A stretch of 64,000 nucleotides of DNA from NCBI GenBank assembly GCA_014529385.2, contig CM043953.1, positions 78,048,872 through 78,112,871 on the forward strand, in the 5' to 3' direction. A program made the translations under genes and the position numbers. This document shows, in pieces, positions 1 through 9,977 of this stretch (position 1 is the first letter of the stretch; the number at the start of each line of letters is the position of its first letter). The notes beneath the pieces were generated by a model. It searched no databases and was not told where the DNA came from. It saw only the letters and a program-made list of their open reading frames with translations. Origin of the DNA: Adiantum capillus-veneris. Taxonomy: Eukaryota; Streptophyta; Polypodiopsida; Polypodiales; Pteridaceae.

Positions 1-1830
1 TTGCTTGGTAGCCATATCAAACACCCTCTTTTCACCCTTCTTACCATACACATAGATTGTGCCCTTGCCCCAATGTTGCACAGCACCAACAGCTCTCAGC
101 CAAGGTCACCCCAAAATGAGAGGAAAAGCTCCCAAGCCAGCTGGCATAACATGAAAGACTTCACTTTGGCATGGTTTGCTAGTCAAATCCTGAACCTAGA
201 GCTTCTGCATGTAATGAGACCTAGTCTCTCGACCCATGACTACGTGATCAAACAAACTCCATCAATGTAGGTCTCTCCCATGACCACACCTTTGTGCCAA
301 GCGTTCACCACACAACAAATGTCGGGTAACTCTCCCGCAACCAAAACTCTGACTTGTCCATGCTTCAGCTCTTTCTCTGGATTCACTAATGATTTCCACT
401 GCCTCTTAGGCTTGGGCACCATATTTATCAATTGTCCAAAAGTACAATCTACCTTCCTCACAATCAGGTCTTCCTTTAAACTGTAAGATGTTTGGCCTTC
501 TCCCAAAGGTAAATCTGCTACTTCAAACTGTCTACGAGGTCTTCTCTTCCTCTTAACTTTCGCATCTTCACCTCTTTCTCTTTCCCTTTCTTCTTACTGG
601 GACCTGGAGCAGCATAGCCTTCCCTCTCCTTTTGCCTACAGGCATCATATCTGCTTCTTTCTTTCCAACCCTCACAATACCCACATGACCACCAGAGGTT
701 ACATGTTCAACACCTTGATCTCCCCATATATCCACTACATAATCATAACCCCTGTTAGGAATCTGCTGAGGAAGTGGAAACATATCACCTTCTATCCTTG
801 TTGATTTTGGACAATAAGTGTTGATATGACCAAGCCCACCACAATTATGACAGGTAGGGATGAACCTCCTCTGTGGATCAAAGACACCTTGTCCACCCAC
901 GACCCACACTAGCATTAGGTTGAGCTTCATATGGCTGGGCCATTCCTCTACCACGACCATGACCACGACCACCTCCAAGAACATTGAGCCGCAATTCCTA
1001 CTTCATTATCATCATGTCTTGCATATTTCGTTGTAATTCTTCAGTGTTTGCAACCCTTTGAACGGGTTAGGCTTCAGCCTCTGTTTGATTTCCCTCATTT
1101 TGGCCACCATTACCTTGCACATGGATCGCTTTCCCGTACTCATTGAGTCTTTGAGTTTACAATTCTTTCTCCCTGGCGATAGTGACTGCTTCCTCAAAGG
1201 TAGCGGACCTTTTCAACTCAACTTTGAACTTCAGACTTTCCTCTAAGTTTGCCACAAAGCGGTCCTTCTTTAACATGGCTGGAGGGATTTCATTTCCTAA
1301 AGCTCAAGCCCATTCATCCCATAAATGGGTGAACTGCATGACAGAATCACAACACTTTGATTAGCCGTCTGAGTGTATCCCAAAATTTCATGTCAAACTT
1401 CATCAGGTACTTCCATGGATCTGTACTGTGCCAAAAAATCTTGCTTCACACAATTGTAGTCCAAAACCACCCCTTGAGTTTGTGCTTGTACCACCTCTTC
1501 AACCAAACTTTTGCCTCATCCTATAATTGTATTGCAACAACCGCAATAATATAGCTTGATCTAGTATATTCCAAAAAAAGAAATTAACTTCTAATTTCTC
1601 GATAAAAGTATGTGCATTCTCATTAGGCAATCCATGAATTGTGGAAACTTGTCCGCCATGTTTGATTACCACAAAAACACTTACATGTGATGTCGAAAGT
1701 TCAAGGGATGTCGATGGATCGCTCCAGTTCCTAATCCACCTCACACTGGGTAGTCCAACCCCAGTGCTTAGCTTCAAAAAACCTCACGACCCTCCAAAGG
1801 TTAAAATCCAATTACACGACCGCCTCAAGT
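1..1830 (-). pseudogene. Degenerate Ty3/gypsy gag-protease region
   Basis: Read on the minus strand from about 1777 down, the frames give a retrotransposon gag domain (GLPNENAHTFIEKLEV), a charged linker, then a zinc knuckle CHNCGGLGHINTYC (CX2CX4HX4C) at about 811-852. Next comes the aspartic-protease region ending in a motif like LG-PWLRAVGAVQHWGKG near 20-100. At least two frameshifts and several in-frame stops (for example just before 238) separate the pieces, so no intact protein is made. Gag packages the element RNA; the protease would process Gag-Pol. The reverse transcriptase would lie outside the window to the left. Family assignment to gypsy rather than copia rests on the domain order and the PWLR protease tail. 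Confidence 0.75.
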
Positions 1831-2658
1831 GATGTCCACAATTTGCACATACATAGGTGGTTGTCCATAAGGACCCACATCCCCTTTACATTCTCTACCT
1901 ATAGAATAGACATATTTCACAAAAATTGGAGCACAAGAGCACTTGATCCTCGGCCGGGGGCACCAAAACAATATTAGCATGAAAACAACAAGGAAAATGA
2001 GTGCCTCTATAGCCTTGCACGAGTCACACCATCGAAAGGAAGAATTATTGCACCGCCGCAACCACCTGTATAAGCACCTGAAAATATTTATGAATAACCC
2101 TTCTAGCATCAAGCACACTTGGAAATAAGGAGAAACCAAGGACATAAAGACGTAGCTCGTCTTGAGTAGATTTCCGTAGAGCATCCATAAGCTAAAAACA
2201 AATAAAAGATGAGAGAGATATGGCCACTCGAAGTTGGGGGTGTACTCTCTCTTGCTCAAAAATGAGCTCTTTGGAAAGTTTTGCAGGTGTTGCAGAGAAT
2301 TTCAGCTATAAAATGGGGCCTCTTTTTATCTCTTATCCCCAAAGATTTTCTCTCTCTTCTCAACCGACAAGACTCTCCTTGTAGGCTCCTTTCAATTGGT
2401 CCATTTTTTGCCTTTTTTGGGTAGGAAATGAGATATCGGTGACTTTTGGCCCAAGGGAGGGGGGTGTGGCAAGTGTCCAGGGGATCAAAAAGGGAGCCAA
2501 GCACCTAGGCAGGCAATGGGAACACAAAATGTCATCTCCTTCTCCCCCAAGTTTCCACGAGCCCCCATAGCCAAGCTCCTTTCTCCTTTGATACACCCCA
2601 AATGGGCACCCATTCCCCCTCTTATACCCCTTCCCTTGCCTTGAGCCCAACTCCTCTA
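1831..2658 (-). other. Probable leader/LTR of the preceding gypsy element
   Basis: There is no convincing gene. A 144-residue minus-strand open frame (1825-2259) has no domain I recognise. Being directly upstream of the gag remnant on the same strand, it is most likely 5' leader or LTR. Near 2310 the minus strand has a TATA-like TTTATAG. Confidence 0.3.
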
Positions 2659-3422
2659 TGTGGGATTATTTCCTTGCCACATGGAACCTTCCTCCCACAC
2701 TTCTCCAACTCCCTCCTTCCCACATAAAATTTCCAGCTTAACCCCTTCTCATGACCAACTTCCTAGGAGCATAGTGCACCGCTCCGGCCACCAAATGCGA
2801 CGTCGTAAAGCACGGCTCGGAGCCCATTACTTCGGCTATCTCTAGAAATTTAAAATATTAGCATTTCTAATTTTAGATCATCAAGTTGGACCAGTTGCCT
2901 TTGTTGGATGTATAGAATAGACTCACTTATACATTGCACAATCATAGCACAAGCATTATCATTCCTATACATTTCTAATGGCACACATTCACAATCAACA
3001 ACCTCTAATAGTTCTAAATGGTGCTCATATGAGCAAAAAATGTGGGATTATTTCCTTGCCACATGGAACCTTCCTCCCACACTTCTTCAACTCCCTCCTT
3101 CACACAAAAAATTTCCAGCTTGACCCCTTCTCAGGACCAACTTCCTAGGAGCATAGTGCACCGCTCCGGCCACCAAATGCGACGTTGTAAAGCACGGCCT
3201 AGAGCCCATTACTTTGGCTATCTTCTAAAATTTAAAATCTTAGCATTTCTAATTTTAGATCATCAAGTTGGACCAGTTTCCTTTGTCGCATGTATAGAAT
3301 AGACTCACTATTATATTGCACAGACATAGCACAAGCATTATCATTCCTATACATTTCTAATGGCACACATTCACAATCAACAACCTCTAATAGTTCTAAA
3401 TGGTGCTCATATGAGCAAAAAG
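2659..3422. repeat. Tandem duplication of a 382-bp unit
   Basis: Copy 1 (2659-3040) and copy 2 (3041-3422) lie directly end to end with a constant 382-bp offset and only scattered substitutions. Both start tgtgggattatttcc and end at gtgctcatatgagcaaaaa. The copied unit covers the 3' end of the zinc-finger pseudogene on the minus strand, so copy 1 is a second truncated 3' end. This is a local segmental duplication and not a transposon: I see no terminal inverted repeats. Confidence 0.85.
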
Positions 3423-3935
3423 ATGAATCATGCTTGGCCACTTGATAAGCTGTAGCAAAAAGAATTTTAGATGCATGATCTGCCTTGTATTTTGTTTTTT
3501 CTAAAGTTTTAGTACTCGGAATTTTGTTTCGCCCACACTGATAGACAGCCAATTTATGTGCATTTGTTTTAGCATGGTCAAATAATGCACTATTTTGAAT
3601 GTTTACAGATCCCGATTTTCCAAACTCACTTTTTGTTTTTGGGTCTTGTTTACAAAAAGCACAAAACATACGAGCTCCTTCATAATAAAAAGAGTCCAAT
3701 CAAAGGTTTTAACCCATGCTTCATTCCATTCAACTCTAGCACGTTGCCTTCTTAGCATTCCCCCATCCCGCCCAAGCATATCTTTCTCCATAAATTCATC
3801 ATTAACCAAATCAACAATTTCGTTTTCACAAACACTAGATACTTGGCTTCCGGAGCTTACCTTCCTATGCTTTGAGCTGGAGGCCCCACTTGATTTGGAT
3901 TGTGTTTCACGAACAAAACCTCGCATCCCAAGCAA
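3232..3935 (-). pseudogene. Zinc-finger protein (ZNF862/TTF-type-like), frameshifted
   Basis: The first frame starts at 3935 with a Ser-rich leader and runs to VEWNEAWVKTFDWTLF. A shift of frame near 3680 then continues as YYEGARMFCAFCKQ and ends at 3232. The second part has a zinc-finger pattern CAFC followed by FDHAKTNAHK (CX2C...HX5H), typical of the TTF/BED-like finger at the start of ZNF862-type proteins, which derive from hAT transposases. A helical stretch LFATAYQVAKHDSS follows. The rest of the family protein (hAT-like body) is absent because the tandem duplication begins there. The frameshift could instead be an unrecognised short intron, so pseudogene status is likely but not certain. 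Confidence 0.55.
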
Positions 3936-3957
3936 GGAAGATGCAACAAAAGTTTGA

Positions 3958-5100
3958 CATCCTACATGGAATATACAAGATTTTCTATCATCTGAAACTA
4001 AGCATGAAAAGCAAGCATTAAAAAAAATTCTTGTGTAAGTCTTACTTGGATTAGGGTGTAACTTCCCAAGCTCTTTAGAAAAACGCTAAAGCTTGATCAC
4101 AAAACAATTCTTCAATATAACCTACAAAACAGCAAAATAGAAGGTTTCTTAAATGTGTGAAACTTTATGTCAGATCAAACCTATGAAAGACGGAGAAGGA
4201 TTTATTGGAAAAAAAACAAATGGTGCACAAGAGGTTTTCTCAACTACATGTGTGAAACTTAATGTTATGATAAACCTATGGAAGACATAAATAATTTGTT
4301 GGAAAAGTAACCTATGGTTCACAGAAACAAAACAAATGCTAAAACTAAAGTGCTTAAATTTGAATGCATATGCCATGAACCATGAACGTACAGGTTTGTA
4401 TCTATGTAATTTGTAACAATCTAAATATAATGCAATGTTGAATCATCTTCCAATCATAAAGGACTTGACACTTAAGACTCTACACTTAAGACTCTACAGA
4501 CATGTGAAAAATTAAATAGTTACCACATGGTACACACAATTATCATAGACCACATTGTAGCACTCATGCATGTAGGTACACACGTCACTTTTCTCCCTTT
4601 AGGTTTTCCTTTTCTTAAGTTTTCTGTTATACACATTACACAGAAAACATTTTTGACAACGCCTTTACACACATAAGTGATTCATACCTTGTGTCAGTTT
4701 AACATCGATTCTCGAAGCAAGAAAGGTGCGTGCAAACTTGAAAAAGTCCTCTTTCGAGCGCGATAAAAATCCTCGAGAACTGACTCGCACAAACTTTCCA
4801 GCAAGGTTGAGAGTCTCGACTCTTGAGCATTCACTCTCATGTCTTGAGTGTCATGCTTCACAACTGAGAATCGAAGGCTGTAGCTCCCAAATCTCACATA
4901 GGTTGAAGATTCAACTGTGAGTGTTGAGATTAGAAACAAGGCGGAAAAAACCTTGCCAAAAAAACAAAGAATAGCCCTTCAATTTAGACCTTTGGTAAAA
5001 AGGACATGCCTCCATGCGAACCCTTAAATTTCACTTTTAGCCTTTAAAAAATGCACTAAAGGACAATTTTTTGTGAACACTGCCCGTGGCCATGCATGGA
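3958..5100. other. AT-rich intergenic stretch
   Basis: No gene is supported. Short open frames at 4170-4376 and 4694-4939 have no recognisable domains. The stretch lies between the divergent zinc-finger pseudogene (minus) and the cyanovirin-like gene (plus) and may hold promoter sequence for both. Confidence 0.4.
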
Positions 5101-5109
5101 TGGAGTGGT

Positions 5110-5167
5110 TGACGTCAGGAACAACGTCAACCTTGGTTAAGAGACGGTAGAGTGAGCCTATATAAAT
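5110..5167 (+). promoter_or_regulatory. Putative promoter of the cyanovirin-like gene
   Basis: TATATAAAT at 5159-5167 is a good plant TATA box, 89 bp before the chosen ATG. About 42 bp upstream is the palindrome TGACGTCA (5110-5117), a bZIP site. It overlaps a W-box core TTGAC (5109-5113), and an inverted TGACG/TTGAC core follows at 5125-5130. The paired TGACG cores resemble an as-1-type element linked in other plants to salicylate or stress response. The role here is inferred from position only. Confidence 0.55.
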
Positions 5168-5255
5168 TCAACACCTTTGATCAATTTGGAAAGGGCGTTT
5201 CTGTATAGATGTTATCCTTTGCATATAAGTGGGTTTGTCTACTGCACAAGAAGCC

Positions 5256-5759
5256 ATGGTAGCTCGGATGCTGATTTTGGTAGGGATGATGATGGTAGCA
5301 GTAGTAGCTGTGAGTATGGGCATGACATGGGTGTAGGGCCGAGGTGAGCGAGGGACGAGTCTCTTGTTTAGATTGTGCAGAAGGCCATGATTGCTTAATT
5401 AATATACAAGGCTAAGATTAATCGTTGTGCTGTGGTGTGGTTTGCTTGTTCTTGATCTGCAGGAAAATTACAAAAACTTGTGTGAAAACTCCGGTTATGT
5501 GATCAACATTGACGATTATATAGTCTTGTGCATTACTTACTTCCATGTACATGGCAGTGCTTATACCGTCAACCTCGACCGCCTTATCGGCAACAACAAT
5601 GGGCATCTTTATTGCAATTGTAATAGTCGCGGTTTCCTAGCCTCTTGCTGCACTTTCAGGTTCAATATTCTCAATTGCAATGATATTCTCAATGCCACCT
5701 TCGAGGATGATTCCAGGGCACCCACCCCTACCTCCCTCAACCTCCACGCTTTCTCCTAA
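5256..5759 (+). CDS. Secreted cyanovirin-N homolog (CVNH lectin), two exons
   Basis: Exon 1 is 5256-5309, 18 codons coding MVARMLILVGMMMVAVVA, a hydrophobic signal peptide. A consensus donor GTGAGT follows at 5310. The acceptor is ctgcag ending at 5462, and exon 2 (5463-5759) continues in the same phase to TAA. The mature part shows the CVNH pattern: a Cys pair near mature residues 7 and 23, then VNLDRLIGNNNGHLYC, the end signature of CVNH repeat 1. Repeat 2 starts GFLASCCTFRFN and runs through ILNATF and PTSLNLHAF. CVNH proteins are small mannose-binding lectins known from cyanobacteria, fungi and ferns such as Ceratopteris. The final strand of repeat 2 (an NxxG-type end) is missing: the frame stops exactly where a small inverted-repeat element begins. 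Sugar binding and secretion are inferred from the family. Confidence 0.72.
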
Positions 5760-5760
5760 A

Positions 5761-5892
5761 TTTGATGCCTACCGTTCAATTTCATTCAATTTTTAATGAC
5801 ACCTTATCGTGGTAGTAGGTGCCAATGAAGTATGTGGAAGGATTGGTGTGCTCATTTTAATGACACCTTATCGTGCTGTGATAGGCATCAAA
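5761..5892. repeat. 132-bp element with 11-bp terminal inverted repeats
   Basis: TTTGATGCCTA at 5761-5771 is the exact reverse complement of TAGGCATCAAA at 5882-5892. Inside, the motif aatgacaccttatcgtg occurs twice (about 5796 and 5859). It starts two bases after the stop of the lectin gene. It resembles a miniature inverted-repeat element, or it could be a 3'-UTR foldback. Confidence 0.5.
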
Positions 5893-6410
5893 TGACACTA
5901 AAAGTCTTTTCACTAGGCTTCAATCACCCATATCTAAATTCAACCGTCTTTTTGTCTCTTATAAGGATGGTATAAGGTCCTACTATTGCTAGTAGTGTCC
6001 AAAAAAATCATTTTACCACCATCCACAATAATTTTATATGGATTTTACAAGAGGAGATTATTAAAATTGAGCTATTTTTTTTCAATTTTAAACTCTCCAA
6101 AATTTAAGGGTGATTTTTCCTTCTTCTCTTCCTCTCAATTGGCATTTTTGAATTTCAAAGTGGCATAATTGTAAGTTGAGGCACTTTTTTTGAACAGTGT
6201 CAACCTTACTCCAAAGTCTCATATCAAAGACTTTTCCATTTATGGATATTCTTAACTCTATTTTTCTCTTACAATAGATAGACCTCACACAACCCAACAT
6301 TTTTGGTGAACCCGTGCAAAGATGCTAGGGTGGGAGTTTGTGATTTGATCTACACACTTTGTTAGCCATAGATTAAAATCCAGAGACACATGGGATTCAC
6401 TTTGATCCTA
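5893..6410. other. Non-coding, leader side of the next gypsy fragment
   Basis: No gene is seen. The right end (about 6290-6410) carries acccaacatttttggtgaacc, the type of LTR-end and primer-site context found just before gag in plant gypsy elements, so 5' leader of the following remnant is likely. Confidence 0.3.
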
Positions 6411-8235
6411 TTGTCATGTAGATGTTGCAAGAATTCACCATGTATATGCAACAACCACAAGCGGTAGAAAGAAGCCAGATTTCAACCACCAAAGCATTAC
6501 AATCCATTGTGAAGATAATTGACCGGTTTAATGGCAAGGACACCACAAAGTATCTATGACACTATATGAAGGAAATGGAGTTGAACCAAGTGTGTGAGGA
6601 AGACATGGTCCAAAGTCACTTGAGCTAGTTTGTGTCCCAGAGATTAAAGATTGTATGAGGGCAATCCAAAATTCTCATGGAAGAAATTGGGAGGAATTCA
6701 AGCTTGCTCTAAAAGAAGACTAATTTATGAAGGATTCTGATAGGGTGACCAAAAGAACCTTCTTAGACTGCATTGCAAAGCCTAGAGAAGGGATTTTTGC
6801 TATAGGTCTTCTCAAAGAGTTTGAGCGATGCTATGCTGAACTATCACAAACTGAACAGGCTTCCTTGGATAGAGAGAAGGTATAACTCTTCCTACAAGCA
6901 GCGAACAAATAAATTAAAGAAAAATTGGAGTTTCTCTTGGAAGAGAAAGATACAGAGTAAGGTTTGAAGGCAGGGTAGATTGATGTACAAGATGCAGTCT
7001 CCCTATTGGCAAAAAGGTAGCACAGAAGAGATAAGATTGTGGTGAACAACGATACTTCAGTTTCTGCTATTTCTAAAAGCCAATCAAAACCTGCTACGTA
7101 GCTTCGTATACATGAGCTGAAATTAAAGCTGGCAAGGCTTCAAGAAAAAGGGAAAACATCTGGACAATCGTCAATTCAAAGACCTCAAAACAGAGAGGGA
7201 TTTGTACATAGGTGCATATGATGTGACAACCTAGACCATCCAAGAAGGGATTGTGAAAGCTTCAAAGATGCCTTGGGAGAGGATCTTGTATTCTTCAAAG
7301 AGGGAAAGATACATCTTAGTGAAACAAGAGAGCCCTAGGAAACCAACTTTGAAAAAAGGAGGGATGAAAAATCTAGTTGAGGATAGGGAAACCAGTCATG
7401 ATATCTCAATGGTTAAACAACAACATTTGGCTTGAAAGCTGGTCAAGTCATGCTTAGAAAAGGATCAAAATTTATTGAAGACGTGAGTGAGGATGGTGAA
7501 GATGTCTAGCCATCTGTGATGGAGTAAGCTATAAAGGGAAAATTAACTATAGAAACATTGCACAAAGCTAGAGATTGTATCCGTCTTGAGACTCGATGGA
7601 ATGAACTTGAGGATGCCTTTTCACTGCTTGCCTATATTGCAAAGTGTTGAGTTAACAAGGTGCTTGTTGAAGAAAAATGCAAGAGAGAAAATGGGGATCA
7701 AGGTCCCTCAAAGAGGGCTATTACAGGTGGAGAAAGTTGCACCAAAGAAAAGCAAGGTAAAGAAAAGAGCAAAGGAAAAAGCCCATCATAGAAGCTACAA
7801 TTGATTACTGAAGCTGCCATAGTTTTGAAGAAAGTTTTAGAGGAAAGAATCTTAAATAGCAAGGTGGAGTTTACATTGGGAGAAATCCTTGGCATTGCAA
7901 AGAGAGAGTTCCATGAGGAAATCATTGACATCATAAGAAGAAATTGGCAAGCTTTAACAGAGTCTATCCAATCAGAGGCTAAAGGGAGTACTATAAAGAT
8001 GCATGCGATACACGTACAACAAGAGGATGAAGATGAGACTGTTGTAAGCTACTACCAATATTCAGGCAATAGAAATAGGCATGTTAAATTTGAAGATGAA
8101 GATGAAGAGCAAGCCGCTCATAAGAGCCACTATTCTAGAAAGCATTGGGCAAGGGCTACAACAAAAACCTTGGCTAAGAAATGAGATCTCGAGGAGCCTT
8201 ATGTGGCCTTGATACACTATGAAAATTGCAAATCT
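6411..8235 (+). pseudogene. Ty3/gypsy gag and start of protease, truncated
   Basis: Three-frame reading gives a gag with IDRFNGKDTTKYL, HYMKEMELNQV, then FLDCIAKPREG and LLKEFERCYAELSQTEQ. A zinc knuckle CIxCDNLDHPRRDC (CX2CX4HX4C) lies near 7213-7255, but one codon in it is a stop. The best open part is 7801-8184: EFTLGEILGIAKREFHEEI, an acidic stretch, and HYSRKHWARATTKTLAKK, which in this family comes just before the protease. After a stop, DLEEPYVALIHYENC is the degraded protease start where DHGSE-like catalytic residues are expected. Coding similarity ends near 8235, so the rest of pol is lost. Six or more stops make it inactive. Confidence 0.75.
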
Positions 8236-9040
8236 TTTATCGCAACCTTTTATTGCATTTCATAGAGAGAGAGAAAGAGAGAGTCCAAAATGGGTTGGCC
8301 AAAGAAGAGAGAGGGGGTTGGGGGTGCATTTTTTGTATTTCAAATATTACTGCAATTCTTACCACTCATATTACCATATTTATTAACTCCAATCTTGCCG
8401 CTACGGTTGCCGCGCTTATTACCGAACCCTACCTTGGCGCTTCAACATTCAAATTTTGGTGTTTTCCTCTTTTGTGCTTGTGAATAAAAATTAAAGAAAA
8501 TTATTTAAAACTTCAAAAAAATGATATTAAAACATGAGACAACGGCTATGTGCATGCACCTCCATGTAAACGAAGCATCGTTAGAAATGAGAAACCAAAC
8601 ATGGATGACATCTATTGTCAAGACATGGGCACATAAGTTGCATTATACGTTAAACATTAACGTATTATACATATTTAATGTCCATATAATACGTTAGGGG
8701 ATATAAAACAGATGTATTATATGATGATACGTCACTGAATTCGACTCTCCGTATTATTTTTATGTACTTCAATCGAAGATTTTTTCGATCGAAGGGCTCA
8801 GTATGTATATATATATATATATATATATATGCAACCGTCGGAGCTCTCTGAGGAACATTTCACACAACCAAACATTGAGCTACTTGATGAAAGTAATCAT
8901 AATTTCTTTAAAGATAAAATATTTATAAAAATATAGAAAATAATATTTAGTTGAAATCAATTTAAATTTTAATTTTATGATTTGTAGTTTTTTGGTTTAT
9001 CATTTTTGAATTGGATAGTCTTGAATTAAAATAAAAGTTA
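8236..9040. other. AT-rich non-coding DNA with a (TA)n tract
   Basis: A GA-rich patch (8264-8283) and a TA dinucleotide run (about 8805-8830) are present. Two overlapping open frames at 8226-8487 are low-complexity and have no domain. Nothing else is supported. Confidence 0.45.
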
Positions 9041-9055
9041 AAACTTGCTCTTTCT

Positions 9056-9680
9056 GTGTTAGAGTTTTTTCACACTTAAAGAGAAGAAAATTAGATCAGG
9101 AACCATCTATCATTGTGTTGGAGTATATACTCACACTTGAAGATAGGTGCATATCGTAGATAAGGATTATTTACTTTTGTGCTAGAGTAAAAGTGTTTAC
9201 TCGCACTGGAGATAATCAATTGTTTCACTTAGATTAAGGTTTAGGAATTAAGAATTTCTTTGAGTCTTTGTGTTAGAGTGATATACTCACACATGGCAAA
9301 ATGTTGACAAAGTTTCTAATTGAGGTTTTTTTACCGTACTTGATGCTTATCTTGTACGGTTAGAAATGTTTCAAATACGATAATGTTATCACCTTGCTGT
9401 ACTAAAGCAGATGCTCACACTTTTGGGTATATTTCCAATTAAAGCTTTTTGGCCATACTTGATGTTTATCTTGTACTGCTAGAAGTGCTTCTATTACAAT
9501 GATGTTATCACCTTGTTCTGTTAGAGTAGTTGCTCACACTTCCAGGAAGATATGGAATGATCAATACATATTGTTTTTACCAATGTAATTTATAAAAAAT
9601 CATGATAATGTAGTTACAATCCAAAATTGATCGTTGGTAACCAATGACCATCGTGTTGAGTTAGAGTATTCTGCTCACAC
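9056..9680. repeat. Array of seven short hairpins, GTGTTAGAGT...ACTCACACT type
   Basis: Related imperfect palindromes lie at 9056-9075, 9115-9136, 9179-9206, 9270-9292, 9397-9420, 9517-9539 and 9653-9680. Each has a left arm GTGYTRGAGT and a right arm ACTCACAC or a variant. Unit 3 has GTGC paired with GCAC where units 2 and 4 have GTGT paired with ACAC, so both arms changed together. Units 5 and 6 sit in a longer, roughly 120-bp degenerate tandem repeat (from about 9314 and 9434). The array ends about 300 bp before the hAT transposase start. Subterminal transposase-binding repeats are the simplest reading, but that is an inference. Confidence 0.65.
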
Positions 9681-9977
9681 TTCGAGATGATCCGATGTAA
9701 CAAAATATTATTTAGAATACAATCCTTACCATTTGTAGGTGTAAAATATTCAAAATTTATTCCATTTACCTAAATAATGAATTATATTCTCTTTTTGGAT
9801 ATGTGCATACATTGTAAAACTATTGTTGGATACAATTGACTCTGTACTTCCAATTTTTTGGCATAATCAATTAATAAATTGTCTACTTCACGTGTGATTT
9901 ATGAAAAGGATCAATTTAAAAATTAAAATTGTCCATTTTTACATATCTCTTTTGTGCATCATGGTTTGTGGTCATGA

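Noticed and set aside
1943-2128. Plus-strand 61-codon open frame
   Set aside because: It is antisense to retroelement leader sequence and has no domain.
9056-9680. CRISPR-like array
   Set aside because: Repeats are degenerate, spacing varies from about 60 to 136 bp, and the genome is eukaryotic.
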